This document shows, one piece after another, positions 8,551-17,385 of a stretch of DNA of 64,000 bases; within the stretch, counting starts at the first letter, position 1, and each line of letters opens with the position of its first letter. The notes under the pieces are model-generated. The model did no database searches, was not told the DNA's origin, and saw nothing but the letters and a program-made list of their open reading frames with translations. This DNA is from Flammeovirga aprica JL-4. Its GTDB lineage: Bacteria; Bacteroidota; Bacteroidia; Cytophagales; Flammeovirgaceae. The translations under genes were made by a program, and so were the position numbers. The DNA is taken from contig NZ_JABANE010000014.1 of assembly GCF_012844305.1 (NCBI RefSeq), positions 42,487-106,486 of the forward strand, written 5' to 3'.

Positions 8551-8590
8551 GAAGCTATTTCACATCACGCGAAATAGCTTCTCTTTATTT
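8551..8590 (+). terminator. intrinsic terminator after the amidohydrolase
   Basis: GAAGCTATTTC (8551-8561) and GAAATAGCTTC (8571-8581) form a perfect 11-bp stem with a 9-nt loop, followed by TCTTTATTT. Confidence 0.85.
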
Positions 8591-8641
8591 AAGTACCAGG
8601 ACAAATGATATTTTTTTCAATCCTAATACTTATGTAGTCCC

Positions 8642-8730
8642 TGTACACTGTCCACCGTACACAATGTACGGTGTATAGTGTACAATCAGTACGGTGAATA
8701 GCGTACAGTCTGTACGGTGGGTAGTGTACT
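8642..8730. repeat. four TGTAC-N10-GTACA sites at exact 23-bp spacing
   Basis: Near-identical dyads start at 8642, 8665, 8688 and 8711. Copies 2-4 have core GGTG(T/A/G)(A/G)TAG(T/C) in direct orientation. Copy 1 carries the core inverted (ACTGTCCACC), so copies 1 and 2 also fold into a 20-bp hairpin with a 3-nt CAA loop. Minor end changes occur (AGTAC in copy 3, GTACT in copy 4). The array lies between two convergent genes, 61 bases past the amidohydrolase terminator. The remainder of the 8538-8775 gap is plain AT-rich sequence. Confidence 0.85.
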
Positions 8731-8775
8731 AAACCTTCACTTTCTTCTACCCTATTAATTAGATTGAGATATGAT

Positions 8776-11700
8776 TTATTTCTTTAAAATTCTCTTCACA
8801 ATCTGCTGCTCCCCTACTTGAACTTTTACTAAGTAAATGCCAGAAGTAAGTGAGGCTCCGTCCAAATCAATCACTGTCTGTCCTACCTGAACATCCTTAA
8901 TGATTGTATTCAACACTTTACCTTGCAAACTGATCAATTGAAGATTCATTTTACCAGACTCATGTACATTCAACTGAATGCTTGCTGTTGTGTTGAAAGG
9001 GTTTGGATAAGTAGTCATTTCCAATAATTCACCTTCCAATGGATTATTTACAGCAATTTGTCTTGTACTACTTGATGCTGCATTATTCATTGCATTCAAC
9101 AAACTGATTGAAGGATCGTCTACATCAAAAGTCAATTCCCAGATGATTGTACCTTGCAAACCATTATTTCTTGCATAATTCACTTTTGCAGCTGCTCCTT
9201 TTGGTGTTTCAAAATAAATATCTCTTCCATCAAGACCCACATAACCGTTTAACTGATTGGCGTCATTTGGATCATAAGAAGTAGGGGCATCTGGATATAA
9301 ACTTACAATTTCATCATAACCGATAAAATAGAATCCATTAGCTCCCTGCCCTGCCTCAGCTTTTGTCAGTGATAGGTCATAACCGTAGAAAGGCACACCA
9401 ATTGTCAGCTTACTCTTATTCACACCATGACCAGATCCTTGCCATGTAGACCAGTTACCACTCCAGTATTCTAATGAAGTTTCTACAGAGTAAATAGGGT
9501 TATCAGCACTTGCCTTAGCGTATTTACTATTGTCTACATCATACAATGATGAGTGAGGACCAATTGGTGAATCACTCCATGAACCTGTGAAGTCATAGGT
9601 CATCAAGCCTAACCAATCAAGGTATTCTACAAAATCAGCATCATAGTTATTACCATACCAAGGCGTAGCGAAAACAGCTGATGATAAAAGCATTGATGGA
9701 CGCTTCGCTCTTAATTTCTTCGCTAATAAAGTCAATCCATAAGCGGCAGGGTGAGCTCCTTGCTCTACTTCTCCACCCCATTTATCTGTACCTCTTGTTC
9801 TACCACCTTGCTCTGAAGTACCCGGAATTGCAGGATCTTGCCAGAAACATTCCATATCCAAGTCAATTCCATCTAAGTTATACTTATCTACAAAAGCTAA
9901 TAATTTGTCAGCTGCAGCATCAATTGAAGCTGGATTACTTCTATAGCCTTCCATCACTTTAAGGAAACCATAATCTTCAGCACCACCTAAGGCAATTGAA
10001 ACTGTAGCTCCTGCACTATGTGCTTTTGGAACAATGATCGGCAATAATGAATCTAATACATGAAGCGATTCAGCTGTATACTCACCATTTGCGAAATCTG
10101 CATCTGTATAAGCACCGCCTACTTTTGTATCATAAACAAGGAACGATACATTAACGTGAGTAACTTTCGTATAATCCAAATCTCCAGGGCTCCCTTTCCA
10201 AGTTGGAACATAACCAATGATACGTTGTTGTCCTGTTGGAGCTGGCGCAAATGGGCCTGTCAGATTAATACTACCGTCTGCATTGATATCATTAACCGCT
10301 GAAGTTGTGAATTGAACCGCTTTTGTAGCTGTTGTCACATTACCTTGATCATCAGTTGCAGTTGCTGTGATTTCATAAGTACCGAAAGCTGTTGGAGTGA
10401 ATGTCGTTGAAGAAGCATTGACTGTCATTCCATCCACAGTTAATACAACGTTAGAAACCGTTCCATTTTCATCAGTCGCTTCAACTGCTATATCAATTGT
10501 TGTCAACGAAGTGTAAGTATCTCCTGATGGATGAATAAATGTTACCGTTGGTACTACATCACCAATACCGCCATTTCCACAAACTTCACCAGTATCTGAC
10601 CAAGGATCACCACCGTCAGGAGCATTACCTTGTGTCCACCATTTTGCACTGTAAATTACACCATTGTAAACTACTTTGTCTCCACCTGTGTAAACCTCTG
10701 TCGATGACCATTCAGGATAAGGACATTCTACTACATCTGGCTTTTCTGAAACCGTGATTACTTTACTATCCGAAGCTGTTAAACCATCATTGTCAGTTAC
10801 AGTTACTGTTACAGTGTATGTACCAAAAATGGTAACACTATAATCACCTTCTGCTACTAAGTCGCCATTGACAGTGTACTCTGTTGACGTAATAGTACCG
10901 TCTTGATCTGAAGAAGTAGATGAAATAGTAAATGTGTATGGAAGCGTTTCTACTTCAACAGTTCCAGAAGCTGATAAAGCTAATGTCACTTCAGGAGCTA
11001 ATGGCTGAGGTTCTGTTACAGTTACTACCGCTTGAATCGTTGCTGTCAAACCATCACTATCTGTAGCGGTTGCCACGACAGTATACTCTCCATAAGCATT
11101 GATGTCAAAAGTTGCACCTGTTACTACTTCACCATTAACCGTTACTTCAGTCGAAACTACTGTTCCATCTTCATCAGTGCTAGTCGTTGACAAATCTATT
11201 GTATGAGGGAAGCTTTCTACCATTACAGTTTCAGAAGCAAGTGCATTAAAAGAAACTGATGGTGCTACTGGACCTACTTCACATGGACCTAATTCTTTCC
11301 ACCAATGTTCTGCTGAACCTGGAGTCACATTGTATAAATTATTTACAGCCGCTTCATAGAGAATTCCATTATAGCTTACTACATCACCTGAGTTGTAGAT
11401 TGTAGGATAAACTTGATATTCTGGAGCATCACATCCTATTGTACCTGTAGTTTCTTCTTCAATTGTAATAGAAACAGAAGCAGTAGCAGTTGCGCCTTCA
11501 TTATCCGTCACAGTAACTGCAATAGTATAAGTTCCAAAAGCTGATGGCATCCAAGAAGCTGGCGAAGCTGTGAATTCTTGACCATCTACTGCGATAAGCG
11601 TTGATGCAATTGTTCCGTCTTCATCTTGTGCATCCAATACGATTTCGATCGCATCTAATGTTTTTGAAGTAATTTTTGTACCATCTAATGGTGATGTAAT

Positions 11701-13542
11701 TGAAACTGTTGGATCTATATTCGGTACTGTAGGATCAGTAATCGTAATAGTACCCGTTTTGATTGTCGATTTACCTTGATCATCTGTTACCGTCACTTCT
11801 ACAGATTGTTCACCATACACTGAAGGCAAGAAAGAAACTGTATTTGTATTTCCAGAAGTGGTATAAGCTGCATTATTTCCATTGACTAAAACTGCAATTG
11901 AAGCAATTCCTGTATCATCAGATGCTGTAAAAGTGAAAGACACTTCAGCTAATTCAGTTTGCTCGATGGCTTCTGAAGGTAAAGTCAATGCCACTACCGG
12001 AGCTGGATTAACAGGGCCTGCATTTTCTGCAAAAACCTTATTGACAACATGTACTAACTCTGGCTTCGTATCAGGACATAACGGATAAGTCCCAACCTTT
12101 CCAGTTTCTGCACCTACATTCCAATCTGTAAATACAGTCCAGATAATCACACCTCCAATATTGTTGTCTGTGATATATTTTGACTTCAGACCAATAGACT
12201 CCTCATCATCATAACTTGTGAAATAGCTTACACCATTTGCCTCTTTCGTCATATAAGGAACCTGAGCTTGACTATCCCAGTGTCTTGTCCAGCCACCAGA
12301 CGCCAAAGCTTCTTTTACTTGGAAATAGTATGGAGAACCTTCTGTAGCACCCCAGTTATTTAAATCTGCCGCTGATGAAACTGGTCCATCTACAGAGAAA
12401 GTAACATCTTTTTTTATGGTCGGCACATTCACGCCAGGAGTACCTTCCACAACGACACCTCTACCATAAAAGGCCATTCCCATGTTGATCTTTTCAGTAT
12501 CAACACCTAGTTCATCACGCATATAAGAGAATGTAGTATGCCATGAGAAATCTCCCCACTCTTCTCCATCATAAGGATATAATGGTGAATTGTGACCTGA
12601 AATACCTGACCATCCACCATGAAAATCATAAGACATCATGTTGTAGTAGTCCATTACTTTGTTTAATTCAGTCCACTCCAAATTTTGCAATTTTGCAGGA
12701 GCTGCACTAAACGCCGCTGTCAGTAAACGATCTGGCCCGATCACATCTCTGATGTCTTGCATCAAAAGGGTAAAATTGTGGTAATCTGCTTCAGAACCTG
12801 TGAAATTCATACCGGCAAATGGCCCTGGGTATTCCCAGTCGATATCAATTCCATCAAAACCGTAATCTTCTACCAATGTTCTACAGTCTTCTAAGAATCT
12901 TGCCTTTTTAACAGGATCCGCTGCCATTTCTGGAAAGTGCTTACACATTGACCAGCCACCAATAGAGGCCATTACTTTCACACCATACTCATGTGCAATA
13001 CCAATCATACCTGGCGTAGGATATTCTGTCAATGGCCAACCGCCTGTTTCACCAGTAGCAGTTCTAGTCCATCCTTTCCAACCTCCATCAGGGTGAGGCT
13101 CATAACCTAATTCAGAAAGCACTTCATCCCAGCCCCAGAATTCTTGAGGAAAACCAAGTACCATTGCCTGATCATGAGACGAATACTTATCCGGATGTAG
13201 TAAATCGGCAGGGCTTTGAATCGCACTTTCTTGGTAAATCTGCTTGTTTCTCAAATCACCACTGTGCATAGATCCATCTACAGCCACTCCAAAGAAAGAG
13301 AAATTAAGAATGGTATACTGTGAGTAATCAATGTTGTAGTGGTTAAGCGCTCCTTTCGGAATGTTGAAGTCTGCACCTTTCCATGCATCCCAGTTGGGTA
13401 CATATCCGATGACTTGTTTTTGGTGATCGCTTGTAGCATAAGGGCTTCCGCTGTCAATTTGAGCGTAAGCGCTTGCAAAAGAGAGCATACCAATAAGGCA
13501 TGCATAAAGTCCAAGCCTGAACTTTCTAGTTAAGCTTTGCAT
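8776..13542 (-). CDS. secreted two-catalytic-domain GH18 chitinase with T9SS sorting domain
   Basis: This enzyme hydrolyses chitin outside the cell. Domain order by residue: signal peptide (1-28, ending SAYAQ); GH18 domain A (about 42-510) with catalytic DGIDIDWE at 230-237; two Ig-like domains; CBM5/12-like chitin-binding module (about 703-753, paired Cys, NSGDVVSYNGILYEA); two Ig-like domains; second such module (about 939-987, GGDKVVYNGVIYSAKWW); one Ig-like domain; GH18 domain B (about 1111-1470) with DGIDLDME near 1222-1229; C-terminal T9SS sorting domain (about 1505-1588, TYPNPFNTTASI to GIYLVKV). Both catalytic acids are present. The layout resembles ChiA of Flavobacterium johnsoniae, a known T9SS substrate. 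It is transcribed alone from a 301-bp upstream gap with repeated GTACCC sites. Confidence 0.95.
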   Translation of the reverse strand: MQSLTRKFRLGLYACLIGMLSFASAYAQIDSGSPYATSDHQKQVIGYVPNWDAWKGADFNIPKGALNHYNIDYSQYTILNFSFFGVAVDGSMHSGDLRNKQIYQESAIQSPADLLHPDKYSSHDQAMVLGFPQEFWGWDEVLSELGYEPHPDGGWKGWTRTATGETGGWPLTEYPTPGMIGIAHEYGVKVMASIGGWSMCKHFPEMAADPVKKARFLEDCRTLVEDYGFDGIDIDWEYPGPFAGMNFTGSEADYHNFTLLMQDIRDVIGPDRLLTAAFSAAPAKLQNLEWTELNKVMDYYNMMSYDFHGGWSGISGHNSPLYPYDGEEWGDFSWHTTFSYMRDELGVDTEKINMGMAFYGRGVVVEGTPGVNVPTIKKDVTFSVDGPVSSAADLNNWGATEGSPYYFQVKEALASGGWTRHWDSQAQVPYMTKEANGVSYFTSYDDEESIGLKSKYITDNNIGGVIIWTVFTDWNVGAETGKVGTYPLCPDTKPELVHVVNKVFAENAGPVNPAPVVALTLPSEAIEQTELAEVSFTFTASDDTGIASIAVLVNGNNAAYTTSGNTNTVSFLPSVYGEQSVEVTVTDDQGKSTIKTGTITITDPTVPNIDPTVSITSPLDGTKITSKTLDAIEIVLDAQDEDGTIASTLIAVDGQEFTASPASWMPSAFGTYTIAVTVTDNEGATATASVSITIEEETTGTIGCDAPEYQVYPTIYNSGDVVSYNGILYEAAVNNLYNVTPGSAEHWWKELGPCEVGPVAPSVSFNALASETVMVESFPHTIDLSTTSTDEDGTVVSTEVTVNGEVVTGATFDINAYGEYTVVATATDSDGLTATIQAVVTVTEPQPLAPEVTLALSASGTVEVETLPYTFTISSTSSDQDGTITSTEYTVNGDLVAEGDYSVTIFGTYTVTVTVTDNDGLTASDSKVITVSEKPDVVECPYPEWSSTEVYTGGDKVVYNGVIYSAKWWTQGNAPDGGDPWSDTGEVCGNGGIGDVVPTVTFIHPSGDTYTSLTTIDIAVEATDENGTVSNVVLTVDGMTVNASSTTFTPTAFGTYEITATATDDQGNVTTATKAVQFTTSAVNDINADGSINLTGPFAPAPTGQQRIIGYVPTWKGSPGDLDYTKVTHVNVSFLVYDTKVGGAYTDADFANGEYTAESLHVLDSLLPIIVPKAHSAGATVSIALGGAEDYGFLKVMEGYRSNPASIDAAADKLLAFVDKYNLDGIDLDMECFWQDPAIPGTSEQGGRTRGTDKWGGEVEQGAHPAAYGLTLLAKKLRAKRPSMLLSSAVFATPWYGNNYDADFVEYLDWLGLMTYDFTGSWSDSPIGPHSSLYDVDNSKYAKASADNPIYSVETSLEYWSGNWSTWQGSGHGVNKSKLTIGVPFYGYDLSLTKAEAGQGANGFYFIGYDEIVSLYPDAPTSYDPNDANQLNGYVGLDGRDIYFETPKGAAAKVNYARNNGLQGTIIWELTFDVDDPSISLLNAMNNAASSSTRQIAVNNPLEGELLEMTTYPNPFNTTASIQLNVHESGKMNLQLISLQGKVLNTIIKDVQVGQTVIDLDGASLTSGIYLVKVQVGEQQIVKRILKK

Positions 13543-13665
13543 TACTTAATAGTTGATAGTTAAAAATAATTTAATGTAGTAGCATTGAAGCGGAATATTA
13601 CTGAAGGATAATTATTCCTACTCGCTGGTTACATTCCAAAACTATTTCATTAACAACCATTTACG

Positions 13666-13673
13666 CAAATTTA
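13666..13673 (-). promoter_or_regulatory. candidate -7 promoter element of the chitinase gene
   Basis: On the minus strand this reads TAAATTTG, matching TAnnTTTG, about 125 bases before the chitinase start. There is no TTTG at the expected -33 position. A GTACCC repeat overlaps that region instead, which would fit an activator-dependent promoter. The match is short and could be chance. Confidence 0.35.
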
Positions 13674-13688
13674 AAGACAAACAACTCC

Positions 13689-13795
13689 GGGTACTAAGTG
13701 TTCATTAGACACTTTTGTGATGGGTACAATTAAAATTTTCCTGAGGGTACAAATTCTCCAAAATATTAGGTTTTTGAGCACAAAATGAGGGTACA
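13689..13795. promoter_or_regulatory. four GTACCC direct repeats upstream of the chitinase
   Basis: GGGTAC (GTACCC on the coding strand) occurs at 13689-13694, 13722-13727, 13745-13750 and 13789-13794. Two copies share the longer TGTACCCTCA, and a third reads TTGTACCCATCA. Spacings are 33, 23 and 44 bases, close to whole helical turns. All point the same way and sit just upstream of the candidate -7 element. They are candidate activator sites. The rest of the 13543-13843 gap shows no gene. Confidence 0.45.
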
Positions 13796-13843
13796 GCTTT
13801 ATTTTTAGCAACAACAAAAGGTATTCATTCCTATAGCAAAAAA

Positions 13844-14890
13844 TTATTGAAGAATATAAGCTACAATTTCCTCTACAGTCCTTCTTGCTGTCTTTCCAAC
13901 TCCATAAATTGTAGCAGAAGCATAGCCAGTCCAGTTGCCTAAGCCTACCAGCCATAAACCATTTTGATTGACAACACTTGTATTTTTTGTTTTTACTTTT
14001 CCGTTTTCAACAATATTCAATGAGGATAAATAATCCAGCCGCGCCTTGAAACCCGTACACCATAACACGGCATCAAATTTCTCAACTGTTCCATCTTCCC
14101 AAATTACTCCATCTTCCGTAAAAGTAAAGGTACTTGGCCTATGATCTAAAACTCCTCTTTGTTTAGCATCTCTCACCGAATCTAACATGACAATATCACT
14201 AATTGAATAAGATTCTTCTGAAATTTCGCCTTTTAAGTACTCTCTGTATTTTTTATTCGCTTGCTCAAAAAGATGCCTTCCATCCACATCTTCGGGTAAA
14301 AAATTAGGGGGAGACAATGTGGCCCACTGTACTTTTTTATGTAAGGTTAGTTCTGATACTAATTGCGCTCCGCTATTACCACCGCCTACAATCAGAATTT
14401 TATCACCATGAATATCAGAAGGTTTTTGATACTGGGAAGAATGCAATTGTTGTCCTTTGAAGGAATCTACTCCTTCGTAGTAAGGAATTTTGGGGCCGGA
14501 TGCTGTTCCTGTAGCTCCAACTACAGTTTTTGTAAGAAACTTTCCTTTATTGGTTTTTATCCTGTAAAGTCCATCTTCAAAAAAAGTATCTTCCACTTTC
14601 ACTGGTCGCTGAACAGGAAAATCATATCTTTTCTCGTATTTCTCAAGATAGCTGATAAACTCTTTTTTGGTGGGATATTCTTTTTCCGGAGGTGGCAACA
14701 TCCATCCTGAGAGAGAAGAGAAAACACCTGGAGAAAATAATTGAAGAGAATCCCAAGCTTTATTCCATGCTCCTCCTGCTTTTTGGTTATCATCTAAAAT
14801 TAAAAACTTCAAACCATGCCTATTTAAAAAATAAGCCACTGACAATCCTGCTTGTCCTCCTCCAATAATAATTACATCAAATATCTCCAT
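13844..14890 (-). CDS. FAD/NAD(P)-dependent flavoprotein monooxygenase (ArsO-like)
   Basis: This is a flavin-containing oxidoreductase using FAD and NAD(P)H. The FAD Rossmann motif is at the N-terminus (VIIIGGGQAGLSVAYFL, GxGxxG at about 10-15), followed by GGAWNKAWDSLQLFSP. The NAD(P) Rossmann motif KILIVGGGNSGAQLVSEL lies near residue 170. The later VLWCTGFKARL matches the ATG-like linker of flavin monooxygenases. The WDSLQLFSPGVFSSLSGW stretch resembles ArsO-type proteins, but no arsenic genes are nearby, so the substrate is open. Its promoter region contains a 9-bp inverted repeat at 14919-14951. Confidence 0.85.
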   Translation of the reverse strand: MEIFDVIIIGGGQAGLSVAYFLNRHGLKFLILDDNQKAGGAWNKAWDSLQLFSPGVFSSLSGWMLPPPEKEYPTKKEFISYLEKYEKRYDFPVQRPVKVEDTFFEDGLYRIKTNKGKFLTKTVVGATGTASGPKIPYYEGVDSFKGQQLHSSQYQKPSDIHGDKILIVGGGNSGAQLVSELTLHKKVQWATLSPPNFLPEDVDGRHLFEQANKKYREYLKGEISEESYSISDIVMLDSVRDAKQRGVLDHRPSTFTFTEDGVIWEDGTVEKFDAVLWCTGFKARLDYLSSLNIVENGKVKTKNTSVVNQNGLWLVGLGNWTGYASATIYGVGKTARRTVEEIVAYILQ

Positions 14891-14918
14891 TCCCTATCGT
14901 GTGCATTACCAATCACAT

Positions 14919-14951
14919 TGTTATAAACACAAAATAAACACATTTATAACA
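14919..14951. promoter_or_regulatory. 9-bp inverted repeat, candidate operator
   Basis: TGTTATAAA (14919-14927) and TTTATAACA (14943-14951) are perfect inverted copies separated by 15 bases. They lie 29-61 bases upstream of the flavoprotein start, where a repressor could act. No regulator gene is adjacent. Confidence 0.4.
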
Positions 14952-14999
14952 TGTTACACCCATTCATTTTAATAACAATTTTAAATTAAGTGATAATCA

Positions 15000-16433
15000 T
15001 CACTTTTTTCTTATATCTTCATTCGCCTTGATCAAACTATAAACAAAAGAGATACCTTGTAAAATCAACAAAAATATAAATGGAATTGCTCCTGCTATTG
15101 CTACTACTTTATTCAGGTCTACATTGTTTTCATAAATCAAAGCTAACGTGATGCCCACCATAACCAAACTCCATATCATCTTATTGGCTTTCGACTCCTC
15201 TTCCGTCAACAATGCAGTGACGTAAACTGCTGAATCTGCACTTGTAATCACAAAAGTGATCAATAGGATAATTGCCAATAATGAAAGAAGTATAGGGTAT
15301 TGAAATGAGGTGAAAAAAGTAAATATCCCTTGTGTGTAATCTTCCATGACCACTGCCTGTATCTGAGCATAATTGTTAACAATGCTACTTCCTCCTCCAA
15401 AAGCTACAAACCAAATCATAGAGAGTAATGTAGGGACACCGATTACACCCAATAAAAATTCCCTAATCGTTCTTCCTTTGGAAATACGAGCAATAAACAA
15501 CCCTGTAAAAGGTGCCCAAGCCACCCACCAAAGTAAATAAATGATTGTCCAGCTTCTTGACCATTCGGTATTTTCTGGATTGATTGAAAAAGAAACTTCA
15601 GGGAGGATGAATATATAGTCAATAAACTCCTCTAAAAATAAATTCAAAAGAGGAATTACACCTACTGTTAGTATGACAATAAGCAATAAGACTGAAGCTA
15701 ATAACACATTAAAATTACTCAGTAACTGCACTCCTTTTTTTAAACCTGAAAGTGACGAAAGCGTAAAAATAATCGCGATAAACAGTAGAAGGACAATTCT
15801 AAATTTCAGTCCAAACTCTATACTTTCAAAAATAGAATTCAACCCAGTTTGTATTAAAGCAATTGAATTGGCCAATGTTCCAGAAACTCCGAACAAAATT
15901 GAAAAAACGGCCAAAACATCTACACTTCTCATTAAAACGCCAACTTTGGGAGTTAAGGTGTAAGAAATTGTCATTTTTCGGCCTTTATTATAAGTAAACC
16001 ACGCAATGATTAAACCTGAAAATGCATAAATTCCCCAAGCGTGAAGTCCCCAGTGGAAATTGGTTAGGCTCAATGCGGTAATTATGTCACGGTTTGGATT
16101 TAAAGGAGATTTCAGATGGAAAACAGGTTCAGCAACACCCCAAAATATCAAACCTGATCCCATTCCAGCAGCAAATAGCATAGAGAACCAAGATAAATTG
16201 GAGAATTCTGGACTCGAATTCCCCAATTTTATATTTCCATATGGAGAGATGATTAATAATAGACAAAGCAAAAGGATTGATGTAATTACCAATAAAAAGA
16301 AGGAATCAAAGGTTGATAACAACAATCCTACAACATTGTTTACAAACTCAATGCTTTGAGCTGGAAAAATAAAAAACAGCAGTGCTACCGCAATACTTAA
16401 AGTCAGACTTAAATGATTAAAAGTAACTTTCAT
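15000..16433 (-). CDS. BCCT family betaine/carnitine/choline transporter
   Basis: This is a sodium- or proton-coupled inner-membrane importer of quaternary ammonium compounds. It has about twelve membrane segments. The family motifs are FAAGMGSGLIFWGVAEPVFH near residue 90 and LLWWVAWAPFTGLFIARISK near residue 300. At 477 residues it is compact and lacks the long regulatory tails of osmosensing members such as BetP. It starts 4 bases after the stop of the metallophosphatase gene, so it is in an operon with the split 5'-nucleotidase, an unusual pairing. The substrate cannot be told from sequence. Confidence 0.9.
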   Translation of the reverse strand: MKVTFNHLSLTLSIAVALLFFIFPAQSIEFVNNVVGLLLSTFDSFFLLVITSILLLCLLLIISPYGNIKLGNSSPEFSNLSWFSMLFAAGMGSGLIFWGVAEPVFHLKSPLNPNRDIITALSLTNFHWGLHAWGIYAFSGLIIAWFTYNKGRKMTISYTLTPKVGVLMRSVDVLAVFSILFGVSGTLANSIALIQTGLNSIFESIEFGLKFRIVLLLFIAIIFTLSSLSGLKKGVQLLSNFNVLLASVLLLIVILTVGVIPLLNLFLEEFIDYIFILPEVSFSINPENTEWSRSWTIIYLLWWVAWAPFTGLFIARISKGRTIREFLLGVIGVPTLLSMIWFVAFGGGSSIVNNYAQIQAVVMEDYTQGIFTFFTSFQYPILLSLLAIILLITFVITSADSAVYVTALLTEEESKANKMIWSLVMVGITLALIYENNVDLNKVVAIAGAIPFIFLLILQGISFVYSLIKANEDIRKK

Positions 16434-16437
16434 ACAA

Positions 16438-17385
16438 TCAGACTAAGTAACTGTTAAAAGCATCAGTATTATAAGCTAGTTTTTCTTTTGTTTTTTGATT
16501 AAAATAGAAATCCAATCGTCCTAATTTGATTCCTGCATATCCAACCTGAGTGATTAATACATCCTTATCCACTGCATTTTTCTTTACCACAGGTTCATCT
16601 AGGAATGTATGTGAGTGACCTCCAATAATCACATCTATATCTTTTGTTTTCTCTGCTAAAATCAAATCAGAATAGTCTCCTTCATGAAACGCTTTAAAAC
16701 CTAAATGAGATAGGCAGATTACAAGATCACAGTTCTTTTCCTGCTTCAATAACTTGGTCATTTCCTGTGCTTTTTCGATGGCATCTTGGTAAACCGTTTC
16801 TTTATAACATGTTTTAGAAACTAGTCCTTCTAACTTAATACCAACACCGAAAACACCAATTTTAACCCCTCCTTTTTCAAAGATTTTATAAGGTTTTGTC
16901 TTTCCATCTGCTGAGGTATTCTTCAAATCGTAATTACTAACCAAAAAATCAAAATCAGCATGAGGCAACATCTCAGAAAAACCATCAATCGTATTATCAA
17001 AGTCATGATTTCCCATCGTCGCCGCATCATATTTCATATCAGACATGGCTTTAAACTCTATTTCACCCTTGAAAAAGTTAAAATAAGGCGTTCCTTGAAA
17101 AATATCTCCAGCATCCAATAATAATACATTTTCCTCCTCACTCCTCACCTTTTCTACTAAAGTTTTTCGCTTCGCAACACCACCTAAACCACCATATCTT
17201 TTATGATTTTCAGGGAAAGGTTCGATCTGACTATGAGTATCATTGGTATGTAAAATAGTAATTTTCACAGGCTTTTGATCTGCCGAAGCCCATGAAACTG
17301 GCATCAATAAACCTAAGGCACTTAATGCAGAACCTTTAGCCATTACTTTGATAAATTCTCTTCTATTGTTCTCCATTTTATTCAA
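16438..17385 (-). CDS. 5'-nucleotidase, metallophosphatase half
   Basis: This is the catalytic N-terminal domain of a UshA-like 5'-nucleotidase encoded as a separate protein. It begins with a Tat-type signal (NNRREFIKVMAKGSALSALG). Metal-binding motifs follow in order: ILHTNDTHSQIEPF, LLDAGDIFQGTPYF, MGNHDFDN, VICLSHLGFKA and DVIIGGHSHTF. It ends after the phosphoesterase fold with no C-terminal substrate domain. That domain is supplied by the gene immediately upstream, whose 3' end overlaps this start by 8 bases. The two products probably act together outside the inner membrane. Confidence 0.88.
   Translation of the reverse strand: MNKMENNRREFIKVMAKGSALSALGLLMPVSWASADQKPVKITILHTNDTHSQIEPFPENHKRYGGLGGVAKRKTLVEKVRSEEENVLLLDAGDIFQGTPYFNFFKGEIEFKAMSDMKYDAATMGNHDFDNTIDGFSEMLPHADFDFLVSNYDLKNTSADGKTKPYKIFEKGGVKIGVFGVGIKLEGLVSKTCYKETVYQDAIEKAQEMTKLLKQEKNCDLVICLSHLGFKAFHEGDYSDLILAEKTKDIDVIIGGHSHTFLDEPVVKKNAVDKDVLITQVGYAGIKLGRLDFYFNQKTKEKLAYNTDAFNSYLV

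Noticed and set aside
8642..8730. CRISPR array
   Set aside because: The 23-bp period leaves no true spacers, the first core is inverted, and no cas genes are present.
13671..13955. 94-residue minus-strand frame overlapping the flavoprotein gene
   Set aside because: It overlaps the real gene in another frame and its remainder lies in the chitinase upstream region; the product is low-complexity.
14988..15005. AAGTGAT/ATCACTT hairpin at the BCCT stop as a terminator
   Set aside because: The stem is only 7 bp and the minus-strand tail (TTAATTTAAAA) is weak; kept only as a possibility.
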